A stretch of DNA of 64,000 nt from Citrobacter sp. R56 (GCF_016811995.1 NZ_CP069159.1:4526001-4590000); one strand, 5' to 3'. Shown: positions 44,437 through 56,772, counted from the stretch's first letter. Translations and numbers: made by a program. Notes: generated by a model from the letters alone, not told the origin.

Positions 44437-45177
44437 TCAGAGGTCGCCGGTATAGTGCCAGCGGAGGTAACGCAGTAAACGTAACTGTCGGGTAATACGA
44501 CTCGGCTGTGATAATAAGCGGTACAGCCATTCCAGCCCCAGTTTTTGCCATACTTTTGGCGCGCGCTTAACGTGTCCGGTAAAAACGTCATACGTGCCGC
44601 CCACGCCCATGTATAAGGCATGTGGATGAATAAGACGGCAATCACGCATCAGGATTTCCTGTTTTGGCGACCCCATCGCGACCGTCACAATCTTCGCGCC
44701 GCTGGCGTGAATCCGCTCAAACAGCGCCTGACGGTCTTCAGGCTTAAAATATCCATCCTGGCTGCCGACGATATTCACATTCCATTGCGCGCGTAATTTT
44801 GCTTGTGTTTGCGCCAGCACCTCCGGCTTGCCGCCAACCAGAAAAACAGGCGTGCCTTCCTCACCTGCCCGCGCCATCAACGCTTCCCAGAGATCGGCAC
44901 CGGCAACACGCGAGATACGAGCCTGGGGGAATTTTTTGCGCACCGAGCGCACAACGCTAATACCGTCCGCATATTTGAACTCAGCGGCGTTAATCAACGC
45001 CCGGACTTCGGGATTATCTTCCGCCGTCAGCATCTTCTCAGCGTTAATCGCCACCAGCGTTCCCTGCCTGATCTGGCCATCTGCAAACAGGTAATTGAGC
45101 GCGTGCTGCATATCACGCCATCCAATCAACTGTAATCCACGCAGCGCGTAGACGGGTGCAGTCGTGTTATCTGTCAT
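44437..45177 (-). CDS. wecG: UDP-ManNAcA transferase (ECA lipid II synthesis)
   Basis: 246 residues, GT26 (WecG/TagA/CpsF) family. Adds ManNAcA to GlcNAc-PP-undecaprenol, making ECA lipid II. Motifs [15 protein letters not shown] and [13 protein letters not shown]; no signal or membrane spans. Last gene of the ECA operon, 2 bases after wzyE. Confidence 0.95.
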   Translation of the reverse strand: MTDNTTAPVYALRGLQLIGWRDMQHALNYLFADGQIRQGTLVAINAEKMLTAEDNPEVRALINAAEFKYADGISVVRSVRKKFPQARISRVAGADLWEALMARAGEEGTPVFLVGGKPEVLAQTQAKLRAQWNVNIVGSQDGYFKPEDRQALFERIHASGAKIVTVAMGSPKQEILMRDCRLIHPHALYMGVGGTYDVFTGHVKRAPKVWQKLGLEWLYRLLSQPSRITRQLRLLRYLRWHYTGDL

Positions 45178-45179
45178 CT

Positions 45180-46532
45180 TTACCCTTCAACCTGTGTCTG
45201 CGGCAGCGAGGATTTTCGTTTTTGAATGAGCCCGGCATAGTCAAAAAGCCAGAACAACAGTTTCGCCACCAACAGACAAACACCAAAAATCACGAGAAAA
45301 AAAACCACCCGTGAGACAAACGAATCCAGACCTTCTCGCGCCAGGACAATCATATTGAAGATGGCGCCGAAGCAAAAGCTGTGCAAAATCGCTGTTTTAT
45401 AACGGTTAGTTTCCCGATTACCCAGTTCATACAGCCAGTCGAACCACTTGATAATCAAGCCAACCACAATCGCCCCGAGCGGAATAAACAACGCCCCGCC
45501 CATCACCACCAGCGAACCGATAAGGGTCGGTGAGATGGCAAGGCCCGAATGGTTGTTGAGCACTTCCCAGGTAAAATAATTCGCGGAGTTGAGCACAATA
45601 CCTGGCCGTCCAGGCCAGAGCCAGGACGGGATAAAGACGTAAAAGTCACGGACGATCGGCGCCAGCCCCTGAAATTCGATATTGCTATAGTTCTGCAATA
45701 ACAGCGCCAGGTTCTCCCACGGAGAGAAGGTGTCCCGGGTCAGATACAAGAAGGTGTAAAACGCTTCATCGCCGCTGACGTTCATCCCGTAGCGTTTCAG
45801 CGCCAGCCAGAACATGCCGACGATCCCCAGCACACCCGCCGCTGCCAGCATCCACAGTGAAATCCAGCCGCGAATAATGCCAATAAACAGGAAGATGGCA
45901 AACGCGATGATGATATTCGCACGCGTGCCGCCGACAATCATGTAGGTAAGCAAACCGAACGCAACTGTGCTGACCAAAAAGAACAGCCACGCTTTGCTGT
46001 CCTGGCGTAAAAAATAAATCACCAGCATCGCCGGAATAAAGAAGTAGAAGAAGCGTTTCAATGCCACGCCGGAGACTTCACTGGAGAATATCTGACTGTA
46101 TGAATTGAGCCTGAACAGCAGAAATCCGTTGTGCATGAAGAAGATCCCCACACTCACCAACGCAATCCCCATCAACAATACCCAGGTAAGATGCGTCTCG
46201 ACCCGGTTCATGGTAAACAGCGGCTTACGCGGTGTATCGGAAACCCGCTTACGTAAACGGGTCTTATACGTGACGTAATATACGGCGTAGAAACAGGTTG
46301 CAGATAACAGAGCCTGCAGCAGAATTTCCGGCGGCGCAACGCCAACGTCAAAACGGAACACCAGAACACTGGTCAGTGGGAAGCCAAAAAAGAACGTCAG
46401 CAGAAACAACAAGGTGAAAAACACATTGAAGTTAAAACGGACGCGACGGAATTCAAACCAGGCCAGCGTACCAATAAACAGGGTGGAGAGCAGCCAGACC
46501 ACCAGCAGACCGCTGAATTGCATCAAACTCAT
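45180..46532 (-). CDS. wzyE: ECA polymerase WzyE
   Basis: 450 residues, many membrane helices ([39 protein letters not shown] and others). It polymerises the ECA trisaccharide in the periplasm in the Wzy pathway. Overlaps wecF by 4 bases (ATGA). Confidence 0.94.
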   Translation of the reverse strand: MSLMQFSGLLVVWLLSTLFIGTLAWFEFRRVRFNFNVFFTLLFLLTFFFGFPLTSVLVFRFDVGVAPPEILLQALLSATCFYAVYYVTYKTRLRKRVSDTPRKPLFTMNRVETHLTWVLLMGIALVSVGIFFMHNGFLLFRLNSYSQIFSSEVSGVALKRFFYFFIPAMLVIYFLRQDSKAWLFFLVSTVAFGLLTYMIVGGTRANIIIAFAIFLFIGIIRGWISLWMLAAAGVLGIVGMFWLALKRYGMNVSGDEAFYTFLYLTRDTFSPWENLALLLQNYSNIEFQGLAPIVRDFYVFIPSWLWPGRPGIVLNSANYFTWEVLNNHSGLAISPTLIGSLVVMGGALFIPLGAIVVGLIIKWFDWLYELGNRETNRYKTAILHSFCFGAIFNMIVLAREGLDSFVSRVVFFLVIFGVCLLVAKLLFWLFDYAGLIQKRKSSLPQTQVEG

Positions 46533-47608
46533 ACAACGTCTCCTGCGGCAATCTGTAACGCGTTATGCCAGGGTTGCAGATAGTTCGGGCTAAAGAAGGT
46601 AATGCCGTTCTTATCGACGGACGCCAACTGACGCTGCGCTTCACGAACGACGGGTTCATTGAGAAGATCGGTCGTGAACAGCACCGGAAGATGCTGCTCC
46701 GCCATATCCTGCCAGAACGGGTTCTCGCGGTTAAGTACGCACGGAATGCCGGCCTGAATCAGAAGGCACAACGTCCCAATCCCCTGCTGGCGCGCAAAAA
46801 TAAAATAGCCCAAATCGCACTGACGAAGCAGCGCAAGATACGCATCAAACGCCAGCTTTTCGCTGAGGATCTGTAAATTTTCAGCGCTAAACAGCTTCAG
46901 TCCCGCCTGGCGAACCTCTTCGATATAGGCTTCGTTATTCGCCGGATACCCCATCGGAACGATCACATTTACCGTATCGCCGAACTGCTGGTGCACAGCG
47001 CGTAACGCAGCAATGTGTTCATTGCTCCGATCGCCGGAATTCCCCACCAGAATCGTCATTTTCCCTTCGCGCTGGCGTCCGTTTGCCATGTTATTCAGCG
47101 AAGGGTCCATGCGCGTCGGGAAATAGAGCAATTCTCCACGCACGCGCGGATGCCGCTCGGCGAAATAGCTGAGATCGCCGCGTGTAGCAAACACACAGCC
47201 CACACGACCCTGCGCCATTCGGCGAATCGGGTAAAACAGTTTGAATTTCAGCCCACGGGAGACTTCATACAGATCTGCCCCCCAAATGTGCCAGTAAAAC
47301 TGTTCCGGCTTAATACCGCCGCTCAACAGCGCCAGCCACAGACCGGTATTGAACTGGCCGTGGAAGAAGAAGCGCTGTTGGCGATTGGCTTTCGCAAGGG
47401 CAATCACCGCATCTGCCAGCGTTTTTTTACCAGCATAGAAACTCAATGAGAGCGCCGGGCAGCTTTCACTGTATCCCGCATCCTTGCCTGCAACCATAAA
47501 GACGCGCGCATGCTCGCTCGTGGCAGCCAGCGCGTCATTGAAAAACCGCAACACGGTTTGATTATGGTGAGGGATATCCGATCCCAGTACGTGAATCAGT
47601 ACAGTCAT
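46529..47608 (-). CDS. wecF: TDP-Fuc4NAc:lipid II transferase
   Basis: 359 residues, GT56 family. Adds Fuc4NAc to lipid II to complete ECA lipid III. Starts [38 protein letters not shown] is the family motif. Overlaps wzxE and wzyE by 4 bases each. Also called rffT. Confidence 0.95.
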   Translation of the reverse strand: MTVLIHVLGSDIPHHNQTVLRFFNDALAATSEHARVFMVAGKDAGYSESCPALSLSFYAGKKTLADAVIALAKANRQQRFFFHGQFNTGLWLALLSGGIKPEQFYWHIWGADLYEVSRGLKFKLFYPIRRMAQGRVGCVFATRGDLSYFAERHPRVRGELLYFPTRMDPSLNNMANGRQREGKMTILVGNSGDRSNEHIAALRAVHQQFGDTVNVIVPMGYPANNEAYIEEVRQAGLKLFSAENLQILSEKLAFDAYLALLRQCDLGYFIFARQQGIGTLCLLIQAGIPCVLNRENPFWQDMAEQHLPVLFTTDLLNEPVVREAQRQLASVDKNGITFFSPNYLQPWHNALQIAAGDVV

Positions 47609-48855
47609 GCCCGCCTACGCCAGAGTAAAAATACGCCACAACAAAGGGAAAAATAGACGATATAGGTTGCCATATACGCCTGTGCAGCTCCCAGCGCGCC
47701 ATGCGCGGGGATCAACCAGTGGGCAAACGCCGTCAACAAAATGAACTGGCTGATTTCAGCCAGAATATAAAACCGCAGCGATGCTTTGGCGATCACCAGA
47801 TAGCCAAAAACATAGGCGCCAACTTTCAATACATCACCGACGAGCTGCCAGGCGAATAAATCGCGCATCGCCGTGAATTTGGCGGAAAACAGCAGCCAAA
47901 TGGCAAAATCGCGCAGCAACCAGACGGTAAAACTCGCTACCGCGACCGCCGGTAAAACAAACCTGAGTGACTTCACGACTTCCCGCGTAATATCGCGCTT
48001 TTCCGTCAGACGCGACAATGTTGGCAGCAGATAAACGCTAAACGAGGCGGTAATAAATTGCAGATACGCATCTGAAATACTGCTGACACCTTGCCAGATC
48101 CCAACGTCATCCCAGCTGTAGTGCGCCGCCAGCAGATTTCGCATCATCATGTACGCCACCGGGATCGTAATGGAGGTGATCAGCGCCATCAGTGTAAATT
48201 TACACAGTTGCCCGGCAAGGACGCTATTCCAGGACGGTTTAAGATAGCGCAGAGGGAGTGTTCCACGCTTAAACAACAGCACTGCAGCTGGCACAACGAC
48301 CAGCGCGGGCACCAACGCCATCCCCAGTAATGCCCCTTCGTAGCCGCCGACGCGGTAGCAGATATACCAGGCCACCACACCCAACACACTACCCACGATC
48401 AACGACAGTGCATTACCCGCCGCGTCACGAAAGCCTTTCATCAGTGCCAACAGCAGATTTGCCCAGGCAATCCCCATTTGCACCAGTGCGACCAGACGCA
48501 CCAACCCCTGGTAGTGAGTATGGCCAAACAGTCCCTGGCTGATGGGGGCCGCCGCCAGCAAAAAAATCAGCGCCAGCAGGGTTGAGAATCCCAAAACCAT
48601 CGCCGAGGAGGTACCGACCACGTTCCGCAATTGCGCCGGATTGTCGTGATGCTGGGCAACGTATTTGGTGACGCCGTTAAAGATACCTGCGCCAGCCAAA
48701 ACGCCCAGTACGGTAACCATCTGGCGAAAGTTACCCGCCTGGCCGACACCTGCGGGGCCAAACGCCACGGCCAGCAGTTTCACCACCAGTAGCCCCGCGC
48801 CAATTTTTACCAGCGTACTGGCGGCCGTCCACAGGGACGCTTTTGCGAGCGACAT
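47605..48855 (-). CDS. wzxE: ECA lipid III flippase WzxE
   Basis: 416 residues, MOP/Wzx family with about 12 membrane helices. It moves undecaprenyl-PP-trisaccharide to the periplasmic face. Starts [25 protein letters not shown]. One base after wecE, 4-base overlap with wecF. Confidence 0.95.
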   Translation of the reverse strand: MSLAKASLWTAASTLVKIGAGLLVVKLLAVAFGPAGVGQAGNFRQMVTVLGVLAGAGIFNGVTKYVAQHHDNPAQLRNVVGTSSAMVLGFSTLLALIFLLAAAPISQGLFGHTHYQGLVRLVALVQMGIAWANLLLALMKGFRDAAGNALSLIVGSVLGVVAWYICYRVGGYEGALLGMALVPALVVVPAAVLLFKRGTLPLRYLKPSWNSVLAGQLCKFTLMALITSITIPVAYMMMRNLLAAHYSWDDVGIWQGVSSISDAYLQFITASFSVYLLPTLSRLTEKRDITREVVKSLRFVLPAVAVASFTVWLLRDFAIWLLFSAKFTAMRDLFAWQLVGDVLKVGAYVFGYLVIAKASLRFYILAEISQFILLTAFAHWLIPAHGALGAAQAYMATYIVYFSLCCGVFLLWRRRA

Positions 48856-48856
48856 T

Positions 48857-49987
48857 TTAGGAGAAGTAGTTGAGCAAGGTCGTGATCACCGTACGCTGAT
48901 TTGCGGGTGACAGATTGTAAAACAGTGGCAGGCGCAGTAAACGCTCGCTCTCTTTGGTGGTGTAGCGATCTTCGCCAATAAACTCACCAAATTTGTCGCC
49001 CGCCGGACAGCCATGTAGCGGGATATAGTGGAAGACCGCCATAATTTCGGCTTCTTTCATGAAGTTAATCAACGCACTACGATCATCAATATCCCGCAAT
49101 TTGATGTAGAACATATGGGCGTTTTGCGCACAATCATCAGGAACTGAAGGTAAGGTAATGCGTCCGGCGCGCGCCAGTGGAGCGAGGGCGTCATAATACG
49201 TCTGCCACAGCGTCAGACGCTGTTGATTGATTCTGTCTGCCGCCTCCAATTGCGCCCACAGATACGCCGCCTGAAGATCGGACATCAGATAGCTGGAACC
49301 AATATCCCGCCAGGTGTACTTATCCACCTGACCACGGAAGAACTGGCTACGGTTAGTGCCTTTTTCGCGGATAATTTCCGCACGTTCGATTAACGAGTGG
49401 TCATTAATCAACGTCGCACCGCCTTCACCACCGGCAGTGTAGTTTTTGGTTTCATGGAAGCTGAAACAGCCAATATGTCCAATAGTGCCTAACGCGCGCC
49501 CTTTATAGGTGGACATGACCCCCTGCGCGGCATCTTCGACCACAAACAGGTTGTACTTTGACGCCAGCGCCATGATGACATCCATCTCACAGGCAACGCC
49601 TGCGTAATGGACCGGAACAATAGCTCGCGTTTTCTCAGAAATGGCGGCTTCGATGAGCGTTTCATCGATGTTCATGGTATCCGGGCGGATATCGACAAAG
49701 ACAATTTTAGCCCCGCGCAATACAAAAGCATTCGCTGTCGACACAAAGGTGTAGCTCGGCATGATGACTTCATCGCCGGGCTGAATGTCCAGCAGCAGTG
49801 CCGCCATCTCAAGCGAGGCGGTGCAGGAGGGCGTAAGCAGCACTTTTGCGCTGCCGAAGCGTTGCTCCAGCCACTGCTGACAGCGGCGTGTAAAGCCGCC
49901 GTCGCCACAAAGTTTGCCGCTGCCCATGGCCGATTGCATGTATTCGAGTTCGGTTCCCACCACCGGCGGTGCGTTAAATGGAATCAT
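48857..49987 (-). CDS. wecE: dTDP-4-dehydro-6-deoxyglucose transaminase
   Basis: 376 residues from the ATG at 49987 (MIPFNAPPVVGTELEY) with AGGTGAC in front; a 392-residue frame would begin in wecD. PLP aminotransferase of the DegT family making dTDP-Fuc4N, substrate for WecD. The PLP Lys is in SFHETKNYTAGGEGG (near residue 181), with PSCTASLEMAALLL and EDAAQGVMSTYKG. Also called rffA. Confidence 0.96.
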   Translation of the reverse strand: MIPFNAPPVVGTELEYMQSAMGSGKLCGDGGFTRRCQQWLEQRFGSAKVLLTPSCTASLEMAALLLDIQPGDEVIMPSYTFVSTANAFVLRGAKIVFVDIRPDTMNIDETLIEAAISEKTRAIVPVHYAGVACEMDVIMALASKYNLFVVEDAAQGVMSTYKGRALGTIGHIGCFSFHETKNYTAGGEGGATLINDHSLIERAEIIREKGTNRSQFFRGQVDKYTWRDIGSSYLMSDLQAAYLWAQLEAADRINQQRLTLWQTYYDALAPLARAGRITLPSVPDDCAQNAHMFYIKLRDIDDRSALINFMKEAEIMAVFHYIPLHGCPAGDKFGEFIGEDRYTTKESERLLRLPLFYNLSPANQRTVITTLLNYFS

Positions 49988-49991
49988 TTTG

Positions 49992-50669
49992 TCACCTGTA
50001 TAACCAGTACGCGGTGCTTTCAATGTTGGCACCACTCTGTATGTAACGTTTAAGCGCGGCGGTGTTGCCCATCTGGGTCGCCACCCGCAATGTTGTCTTT
50101 CCGCGAGATTGCGCCCAGCTGAGCGCAGCCTGCATTAATTCAGCGCCCGCTCCGCGCCCGGCCAACAAGCCAATTCGCGCATCAGCGTCATTCAGTTCAC
50201 GCAGCGAAACATAACCGCGAATCTCGCCCCCCGTCGCCCGGAGAACCAGACACTGGTGGTCAAATGTGCCCAGCACGGCGTTCTCGATCCATTGTGCGTA
50301 GAAGCGTGCGCTGGCATCCGGCGCATACCACGGCGCGCGAAAGCGGCTTTGCGAGAACGCTTCGCTGGCCAACTGGCGTAACGCCGGAATATCGGCCCGT
50401 TGCGCCACTTCCGCACCGCCATCATCGCTAACATTTGCGACCGACAGTGCTAAATCGACTTCACCCTCGACCAGCGAGAACCCCAGCGCTTGTAAGGCAT
50501 CCAGCTCATCCGCGCACGACGCTGAAATTTTTGCCTGTACCCGTGACCAGGGCTGTAATGCCTCCGGCGTCAAAAGCGGCGCGTCGGGGCTAATACGCAC
50601 AATGGCGCTGCTCACGCCAAAGAACGTATTTTCCCAGCTCAGCGGTTCAATACTGGCGCGGATTATCAC
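49992..50669 (-). CDS. wecD: dTDP-fucosamine acetyltransferase
   Basis: 225 residues from a GTG at 50669, with the GTGA overlap on the wecC stop; E. coli WecD has 224. GNAT fold; acetyl-CoA loop in [16 protein letters not shown]. It acetylates dTDP-Fuc4N to dTDP-Fuc4NAc. In E. coli, rffG and rffH stand between wecC and wecD; here wecC joins wecD directly. Also called rffC. Confidence 0.95.
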   Translation of the reverse strand: MIIRASIEPLSWENTFFGVSSAIVRISPDAPLLTPEALQPWSRVQAKISASCADELDALQALGFSLVEGEVDLALSVANVSDDGGAEVAQRADIPALRQLASEAFSQSRFRAPWYAPDASARFYAQWIENAVLGTFDHQCLVLRATGGEIRGYVSLRELNDADARIGLLAGRGAGAELMQAALSWAQSRGKTTLRVATQMGNTAALKRYIQSGANIESTAYWLYR

Positions 50670-51928
50670 CGCCAGACGCCTTTAGTATCCACCACATATT
50701 GCTGGTGAACCGCATCACCGTTAATCGCTTTAAAGTCGTTATGATCAACCAACATCACCAGCACATCGGCAGCAGTCAGCGCGCTTTCCAGCGTGGCTAA
50801 AACACAATGGCCATCCAGTTTTTTCGGCAACTGGTGAATGTTCGGCTCTACCACCAGTGTTTCACCGGCGTGCCACTGGGCAATGTTTAGCGCAATGCCC
50901 ATCGCCGGGCTTTCGCGCAGGTCATCAATGTTGGGTTTAAATGCGAGACCAAAGCAGGCAATTTTCACTTCGCTGGCGCGTTTGTTCGTTGCGGCCAGAC
51001 AATCCGCCACGGCCGCTTTTACCTGATCGACCACCCAATGCGGTTTACCATCGTTCACTTCGCGGGCGGTACGGATAAGACGCGCCTGTTGTGGGTTCTG
51101 CGCCACGATAAACCACGGATCGACGGCAATGCAGTGCCCGCCGACGCCGGGACCGGGCTGGAGAATATTCACGCGCGGATGGCGGTTCGCCAGACGAATC
51201 AGTTCCCAGACGTTAATCCCCTGATCGGCGCAAATGAGCGACAGTTCGTTAGCAAATGCAATGTTGACGTCACGAAAACTGTTTTCGGTCAGCTTACACA
51301 TCTCTGCTGTGCGGGAGTTAGTGACCACACATTCACCTTCAAGGAAGATGTTGTAGAGTTCACTGGCGCGCGCTGAGCAAACAGGCGTCATACCGCCAAT
51401 TACGCGGTCATTCTTAATCAGTTCCACCATCACCTGGCCTGGCAATACGCGTTCTGGACAGTACGCAATATTCACCTCAGCCTGCTCACCCGCTTGCTGC
51501 GGGAACGTCAAATCAGGGCGCATCTCCGCCAGCCACGCCGCAATCTGCTCCGTCGCCCCGACCGGAGAGGTCGACTCGAGGATCACCAGCGCGCCTTTCT
51601 TCAGCACGGGCGCAATAGACTTAGCCGCAGCCTCGACATACACCATATCGGGGTCATGATCGCCTTTGAAGGGTGTCGGTACCGCGATCAGATATGCATC
51701 GGCTTCAACAGGCGTCGTCGTGGCACGCAGATATCCCCCTTCAACAGCCGTTTTCACGACGCTGCCCAGGTCCGGTTCAACGATATGGATCTCACCGCGA
51801 TTGATGGTTTCCACCGCGTGCTGGTTAACATCCACGCCAATGACATGCTTTTGGCGGGAAGCAAAGGCGGCTGCCGTTGGCAGTCCAATGTATCCCAACC
51901 CAACAACAGAAATGGTCGTAAAACTCAT
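50666..51928 (-). CDS. wecC: UDP-N-acetyl-D-mannosamine dehydrogenase
   Basis: 420 residues. Oxidises UDP-ManNAc to UDP-ManNAcA with two NAD. NAD-binding [13 protein letters not shown] at the N terminus, catalytic Cys in [19 protein letters not shown], central [18 protein letters not shown]. It overlaps wecB by 4 bases and wecD by 4 bases; no rffG/rffH follow. Confidence 0.96.
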   Translation of the reverse strand: MSFTTISVVGLGYIGLPTAAAFASRQKHVIGVDVNQHAVETINRGEIHIVEPDLGSVVKTAVEGGYLRATTTPVEADAYLIAVPTPFKGDHDPDMVYVEAAAKSIAPVLKKGALVILESTSPVGATEQIAAWLAEMRPDLTFPQQAGEQAEVNIAYCPERVLPGQVMVELIKNDRVIGGMTPVCSARASELYNIFLEGECVVTNSRTAEMCKLTENSFRDVNIAFANELSLICADQGINVWELIRLANRHPRVNILQPGPGVGGHCIAVDPWFIVAQNPQQARLIRTAREVNDGKPHWVVDQVKAAVADCLAATNKRASEVKIACFGLAFKPNIDDLRESPAMGIALNIAQWHAGETLVVEPNIHQLPKKLDGHCVLATLESALTAADVLVMLVDHNDFKAINGDAVHQQYVVDTKGVWR

Positions 51929-53055
51929 AGCGATACCCGATTATTTTTTAACGCGTCTAAAATCCGGCCACATGCCTGACCGTCACCATAAGGATTATGG
52001 GCGCGGCTCATGGTTTGATATTCATTTTCGTCGTGCAGCAAGCGCGTGACCTCTTCCACAATCCGCTGCTGATCTGTGCCAACCAAACGCACCGTACCTG
52101 CAGTAATGGCTTCTGGTCGTTCCGTTGTTTCACGCATCACCAGCACAGGCTTACCTAAGGATGGCGCCTCTTCCTGAATACCGCCGGAATCGGTCAGGAT
52201 CAGCCAGGCGTGGTTCATCAGCCAAACGAACGGCAAATAGTCCTGCGGTTCAATCAGAACCACATTTTCAACGTGACCAAGAATGCGGTTAACCGGTTCG
52301 CTGACATTCGGATTCAGGTGCACCGGATAGACAATCTGCACATCCTGATTAGCGGCTGCAATCTCTGCCAACGCATGACAAATATGTTCAAAGCCCTTGC
52401 CAAAACTTTCGCGGCGATGGCCTGTTACCAGGATCATTTTTTTATTGTTGTTGAGGAAAGGGTACTGCACCGCCAGCTCTGCCCGTAAGGTATCACTCGC
52501 CAGAACACGGTCGCGAACCCAAATCAGCGCGTCAATGACAGTGTTACCGGTGACGAAAACGCGATTATCAGGAATATTTTCCCGCAGCAAGTTCTGGCGA
52601 GAATTTTCGGTCGGCGCAAAATGATACATCGCCAGATGCCCGGTCAACGTGCGGTTGGCCTCTTCTGGCCAGGGGGAGTATAAATCGCCGGTGCGCAATC
52701 CGGCCTCGACATGCCCAACCGGAATACGTTGATAAAAGGCGGCAAGGCTGGTGGCAATTGTCGTTGTCGTATCGCCATGAACCAGCACCACATCTGGTTT
52801 GAAGTCAGCAAGGATAGGTTTTAATCCTTCCAGGATCCGACAGGTTATTTCCGTTAGTCCCTGACCCGGTTGCATTATATTGAGATCGTAGTCAGGTTCG
52901 ATGGAAAAGAGGTTTAACACTTGATCCAGCATCTCCCGATGCTGCGCAGTGACGCAAACTTTGGCCTCAAAATAGGGGTCTTTTGCCAGCGCATGAACCA
53001 GAGGCGCCATTTTAATCGCCTCCGGTCGCGTGCCAAATACAGTCAGTACTTTCAC
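51925..53055 (-). CDS. wecB: UDP-N-acetylglucosamine 2-epimerase
   Basis: 376 residues from the GTG at 53055 (reads [17 protein letters not shown]) with AAGAGAATCGAT in front, matching the E. coli protein; longer frames are rejected. Makes UDP-ManNAc for ECA. Motifs [32 protein letters not shown] and [18 protein letters not shown]. Confidence 0.96.
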   Translation of the reverse strand: MKVLTVFGTRPEAIKMAPLVHALAKDPYFEAKVCVTAQHREMLDQVLNLFSIEPDYDLNIMQPGQGLTEITCRILEGLKPILADFKPDVVLVHGDTTTTIATSLAAFYQRIPVGHVEAGLRTGDLYSPWPEEANRTLTGHLAMYHFAPTENSRQNLLRENIPDNRVFVTGNTVIDALIWVRDRVLASDTLRAELAVQYPFLNNNKKMILVTGHRRESFGKGFEHICHALAEIAAANQDVQIVYPVHLNPNVSEPVNRILGHVENVVLIEPQDYLPFVWLMNHAWLILTDSGGIQEEAPSLGKPVLVMRETTERPEAITAGTVRLVGTDQQRIVEEVTRLLHDENEYQTMSRAHNPYGDGQACGRILDALKNNRVSL

Positions 53056-53110
53056 ATCGATTCTCTTCGGATTGGCAGCGAGGGCCCAGCCCCTCACTGC
53101 AACGGTATTG

Positions 53111-54157
53111 CTAAATCGTGCGGCGACGGGTTAGTGCGACACCAGCACCGATCAGCCCCCCCACAATGCCCCACATAATCATCAGGAAGGCACGGCGTGG
53201 GCTATCACGTTTTACCGGTTCTTCCGGCGTACGCAAATAACGATAGGTCTGAAAACGCGGATCCAGAGTTGGACCTACATTCAGTGTGTTCAACATTGCC
53301 CGGTTTTGGAAGTAATCCAGATCGAACGCGGGACCGACGGCCTGCAGGTTTTCAAGTCGAGCCTGCAACATCGGACGTCCAAGCAAAAATAGCTCAGAAT
53401 CGGGCAATTCATCGGCAGGAATATCGGTAGAAGTGCGAGAAATATTATGTTGTTCTGCGATTTTAAGCGCTTGTTCAATGCTGTGAACGCGACGAGAGAA
53501 AATAGCTTTGGCGACCTCCTCCTGGCGTTTTACCTGCGCTTTCATTTGTACCGTACGCGCCGCCCATGCCCCTTTTAATTCTTCATTGAGGTGACTTGCC
53601 GCCCGCTGACTGGCAAATGCGACATACTGTCGCAGCAAATTATTGGCATCAGGAGCCGTCTCCGCCACCAGCTTCACACTGTCGTTGGTATTACGGGCAA
53701 CATCGCCTGGGGTAAAAAGAATATTGTTGATCATCTCATCCAGCATTGCCGCATCGGCTTTGCTGTTTCCGACCATGCGCTGCTTGTAGTAATCCGTCTG
53801 TAACCAGAAATCGCGACGCGTATCCCATGAGGCTAACTGCATCACGAACTCTTTATACGCTTCATCCATGACTGAAGGTTGATCGAGTGGCGCAACGCTC
53901 GCCTTGACGTCCAGATTACGTAAGAACTGTTGCTGAGAGTAATACCCTCCCAGCATATTGACAGTTGGACGGTCTGAGATAGCGGTTGCGCTCCACTCCT
54001 GACGAGCAAAAAAAGTGTAGGCTAACGCAACAAGCGCAAATACCAGTGCAGTACCCACAATCCATAGTTTTCCAGCCCATAAGGTACGAAACAACCCACG
54101 AATATCCAGTTCATTTTCAGCGCTCACAGCGTGTGCCCCCGGTAATGGTTGTGTCAT
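53111..54157 (-). CDS. wzzE: ECA chain-length modulator WzzE
   Basis: 348 residues; two membrane helices (about residues 32-52, [19 protein letters not shown], and near the C terminus, [20 protein letters not shown]) flank a long periplasmic helical domain. It sets ECA chain length with WzyE. Wzz-type proline-rich motif near the second helix is in [11 protein letters not shown]. 12 bases after wecA. Confidence 0.95.
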   Translation of the reverse strand: MTQPLPGAHAVSAENELDIRGLFRTLWAGKLWIVGTALVFALVALAYTFFARQEWSATAISDRPTVNMLGGYYSQQQFLRNLDVKASVAPLDQPSVMDEAYKEFVMQLASWDTRRDFWLQTDYYKQRMVGNSKADAAMLDEMINNILFTPGDVARNTNDSVKLVAETAPDANNLLRQYVAFASQRAASHLNEELKGAWAARTVQMKAQVKRQEEVAKAIFSRRVHSIEQALKIAEQHNISRTSTDIPADELPDSELFLLGRPMLQARLENLQAVGPAFDLDYFQNRAMLNTLNVGPTLDPRFQTYRYLRTPEEPVKRDSPRRAFLMIMWGIVGGLIGAGVALTRRRTI

Positions 54158-54169
54158 CGTATCCTCAAT

Positions 54170-55273
54170 TTACTTGGTTAAGTTTGGCTTGGTATCACGG
54201 TTCCTACGGAGTCTGCGCTTCACACGCTTGATAAATCTTGCCACCTTCCAGGCACGCTTAATACAGTAACCGTAAAGGAAGAATGCTAGCAAAAAGAGCA
54301 CCAACATGACCCATTCAGGGACAAAATGAGAATATTCTGCCGCAACGCCGATGGATGCCAGAATCGCCGCAGCCAGCGTAATAAGCACAAAAGCCTGTCG
54401 GGAAGTAAACCCTGCTCGCATGATCAAATGATGAATGTGTTGGCGATCGGGAGAGAAGGGGCTCATCCCTTTACGCAAACGGCGGTACATGATCGCCACC
54501 ATGTCCATTAATGGAATGGCAATAATCCATAGCGCCGTTACCGGGCTTATCGGGTGTGTCTTACCCTGTGTTGTTTCCAGCAGAACCCAAATGACGGTGA
54601 AACCAATCAGCGTACTGCCCGCATCGCCCATAAAGACTTTGTAGCGGCGCCCCAGAATCCCCAGGTTCAGCATAATGTAAGGCAGGATGGCGGCAATCAT
54701 CGCAAAACACCAAATCGCCAGGCTTGTCTGTCCATCAAACCACAGGATAAGCCCCATTGCCGCGAACGAGACGCTGGAAAGCCCGCCGAGCAATCCGTCA
54801 ATGCCGTCAACCATGTTAAAGGCATTAATGGCAGCCCACACGGCAAACAGCGTGAGAAAATAACCGAATGGACCGAGCACCATCTCCCAAGGTCCAAAAA
54901 TATATCCCAGGCTACGTAAATAGAGTTGACCGGCGACCATCATGACGATGCCGATAGCGGCCTGAATAGTGGCGCGAATTTTTACGCTGATATCAAAGCG
55001 ATCGTCAAGTGCGCCAATAAAGACCAGCACGCCAGCACAAGCCAGATAGAGAGAAGCATGTGGAATGTAATAATCAACAATTCCGAAGGTAAAGCAAATG
55101 CCTGCGTAAACCGAAATTCCACCAACCAACGGTATCAGTCCCTGGTGACGTTTGCGGAAGTTGGGTTTATCCACTAAACCGACCTTTTTTGCCACCTTAC
55201 GGGCAAAAAACAGGAACAGTGTCGTGAATAAAAAAATACTGATGAGATCAGTACTCACTGTAAGTAAATTCAC
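54170..55273 (-). CDS. wecA: UDP-GlcNAc:undecaprenyl-phosphate GlcNAc-1-P transferase
   Basis: 367 residues from a GTG at 55273 (MNLLTVSTDLISIF). First step of ECA and of many O antigens: forms GlcNAc-PP-undecaprenol. Polytopic (about 11 helices); catalytic and Mg motifs LDDRFDI, NAFNMVDGIDGL, FMGDAGSTLIGF and the HIHH motif in DRQHIHHLIM. First gene of the ECA operon; divergent from nothing, 239 bases below rho. Confidence 0.96.
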   Translation of the reverse strand: MNLLTVSTDLISIFLFTTLFLFFARKVAKKVGLVDKPNFRKRHQGLIPLVGGISVYAGICFTFGIVDYYIPHASLYLACAGVLVFIGALDDRFDISVKIRATIQAAIGIVMMVAGQLYLRSLGYIFGPWEMVLGPFGYFLTLFAVWAAINAFNMVDGIDGLLGGLSSVSFAAMGLILWFDGQTSLAIWCFAMIAAILPYIMLNLGILGRRYKVFMGDAGSTLIGFTVIWVLLETTQGKTHPISPVTALWIIAIPLMDMVAIMYRRLRKGMSPFSPDRQHIHHLIMRAGFTSRQAFVLITLAAAILASIGVAAEYSHFVPEWVMLVLFLLAFFLYGYCIKRAWKVARFIKRVKRRLRRNRDTKPNLTK

Positions 55274-55466
55274 AATGCATGCTCTCAGAGAAAATTAATA
55301 GCAGAAGTATAACCATGAAGACCTTTATTCAGAAGGGAAACCCTGTGCTGAATCAGGTGCTTTTGTATAATTATCAACCACACGGTACAAATTACGAATG
55401 AAACGCAAAGCAACGGCATGTGATACCGTACTTTTGTAAATGTGTCGTTAAGATTACAGATATAAA

Positions 55467-55497
55467 TGAAAAACGCCACGTAAAAACGTGGCGTTTT
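55467..55497 (-). terminator. Intrinsic terminator after rho
   Basis: AAACGCCACG-TAAAAA-CGTGGCGTTT (55471-55496), followed on the minus strand by TTTTTC. It separates rho from the ECA operon. Perfect stem; likely bidirectional. Confidence 0.85.
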
Positions 55498-55512
55498 CGG
55501 GTAAAAACTGAC

Positions 55513-56772
55513 TTACGAACGTTTCATCATGTCGAAGAAGTCGTCGTTGGTTTTGGTCATCGCCAGTTTATTGATGAGGAATTCCATTGCATCGATTTCG
55601 CCCATTGGGTGAATGATTTTGCGCAGGATCCACATCTTCTGCAGCTCTTCCTGAGTGGTGAGCAGCTCTTCTTTACGGGTACCGGAACGGTTGTAGTCGA
55701 TTGCCGGGAAGACGCGTTTTTCAGCGATCTTACGAGAGAGGTGCAGTTCCATGTTACCTGTACCTTTAAACTCTTCGTAGATGACTTCGTCCATTTTGGA
55801 GCCGGTATCAATCAGCGCCGTGGCGATAATGGTCAGGCTACCGCCCTCTTCCACGTTACGCGCGGCACCGAAGAAGCGTTTCGGACGGTGCAGGGCGTTA
55901 GCGTCCACACCACCGGTCAGCACTTTACCGGAAGCCGGTACCACGGTGTTGTAAGCACGCGCCAGACGGGTGATGGAGTCGAGCAGAATGATAACGTCTT
56001 TCTTGTGCTCAACCAGGCGTTTCGCCTTCTCGATCACCATTTCCGCAACCTGAACGTGGCGAGATGCCGGTTCGTCAAAGGTGGAAGCAACCACTTCACC
56101 TTTCACCAGACGCTGCATCTCGGTCACTTCTTCCGGACGTTCGTCAATCAGCAGAACCATCAGTACGCAGTCCGGGTGATTGTACGCAATGCTCTGTGCG
56201 ATGTTCTGCAGCAGCATCGTTTTACCGGCTTTCGGCGGCGCTACAATCAGACCACGCTGACCACGACCAATAGGCGAAGCCAGATCCAGTACGCGAGCGG
56301 TCAAATCTTCTGTTGAACCATTACCACGTTCCATACGCAGACGAGAGTTTGCGTGCAGCGGGGTTAAGTTCTCAAACAGGATTTTATTACGGGCGTTCTC
56401 CGGTTTGTCATAGTTAACTTCGTTAACTTTCAACAGCGCAAAGTAGCGTTCGCCTTCTTTCGGCGGACGAATCTTACCAGAAATGGTATCACCAGTGCGG
56501 AGGTTGAAACGACGGATTTGGCTGGGGGAAACGTAGATGTCATCAGGACCGGCGAGGTAGGAGCTGTCTGCAGAGCGGAGGAAACCAAATCCATCCTGCA
56601 ATATCTCCAGCACACCGTCACCAAAGATATCTTCGCCACTCTTTGCGTGCTGCTTCAGGATGGCAAAAATAATGTCCTGCTTGCGCATACGAGCCAGGTT
56701 TTCCAGCCCCATATTTTCGCCGAGAGTGATCAGCTCAGAAACCGGCGTATTCTTTAATTCGGTAAGATTCAT
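55513..56772 (-). CDS. rho: Transcription termination factor Rho
   Basis: 419 residues from the ATG at 56772 ([11 protein letters not shown]), the E. coli length. Hexameric RNA helicase ending transcription at rut sites. N-terminal RNA-binding OB fold with [14 protein letters not shown]; Walker A in [10 protein letters not shown] (Lys near 181-184), Walker [18 protein letters not shown]-loop region [14 protein letters not shown] longer frame to 56844 has no support. Preceded by the degraded rhoL and a promoter. Confidence 0.98.
   Translation of the reverse strand: MNLTELKNTPVSELITLGENMGLENLARMRKQDIIFAILKQHAKSGEDIFGDGVLEILQDGFGFLRSADSSYLAGPDDIYVSPSQIRRFNLRTGDTISGKIRPPKEGERYFALLKVNEVNYDKPENARNKILFENLTPLHANSRLRMERGNGSTEDLTARVLDLASPIGRGQRGLIVAPPKAGKTMLLQNIAQSIAYNHPDCVLMVLLIDERPEEVTEMQRLVKGEVVASTFDEPASRHVQVAEMVIEKAKRLVEHKKDVIILLDSITRLARAYNTVVPASGKVLTGGVDANALHRPKRFFGAARNVEEGGSLTIIATALIDTGSKMDEVIYEEFKGTGNMELHLSRKIAEKRVFPAIDYNRSGTRKEELLTTQEELQKMWILRKIIHPMGEIDAMEFLINKLAMTKTNDDFFDMMKRS

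Noticed and set aside
55420-56316. 298-codon plus-strand frame over rho
   Set aside because: Antisense shadow of rho, with His/Phe/Val-rich composition typical of a reverse-strand frame; no domain.
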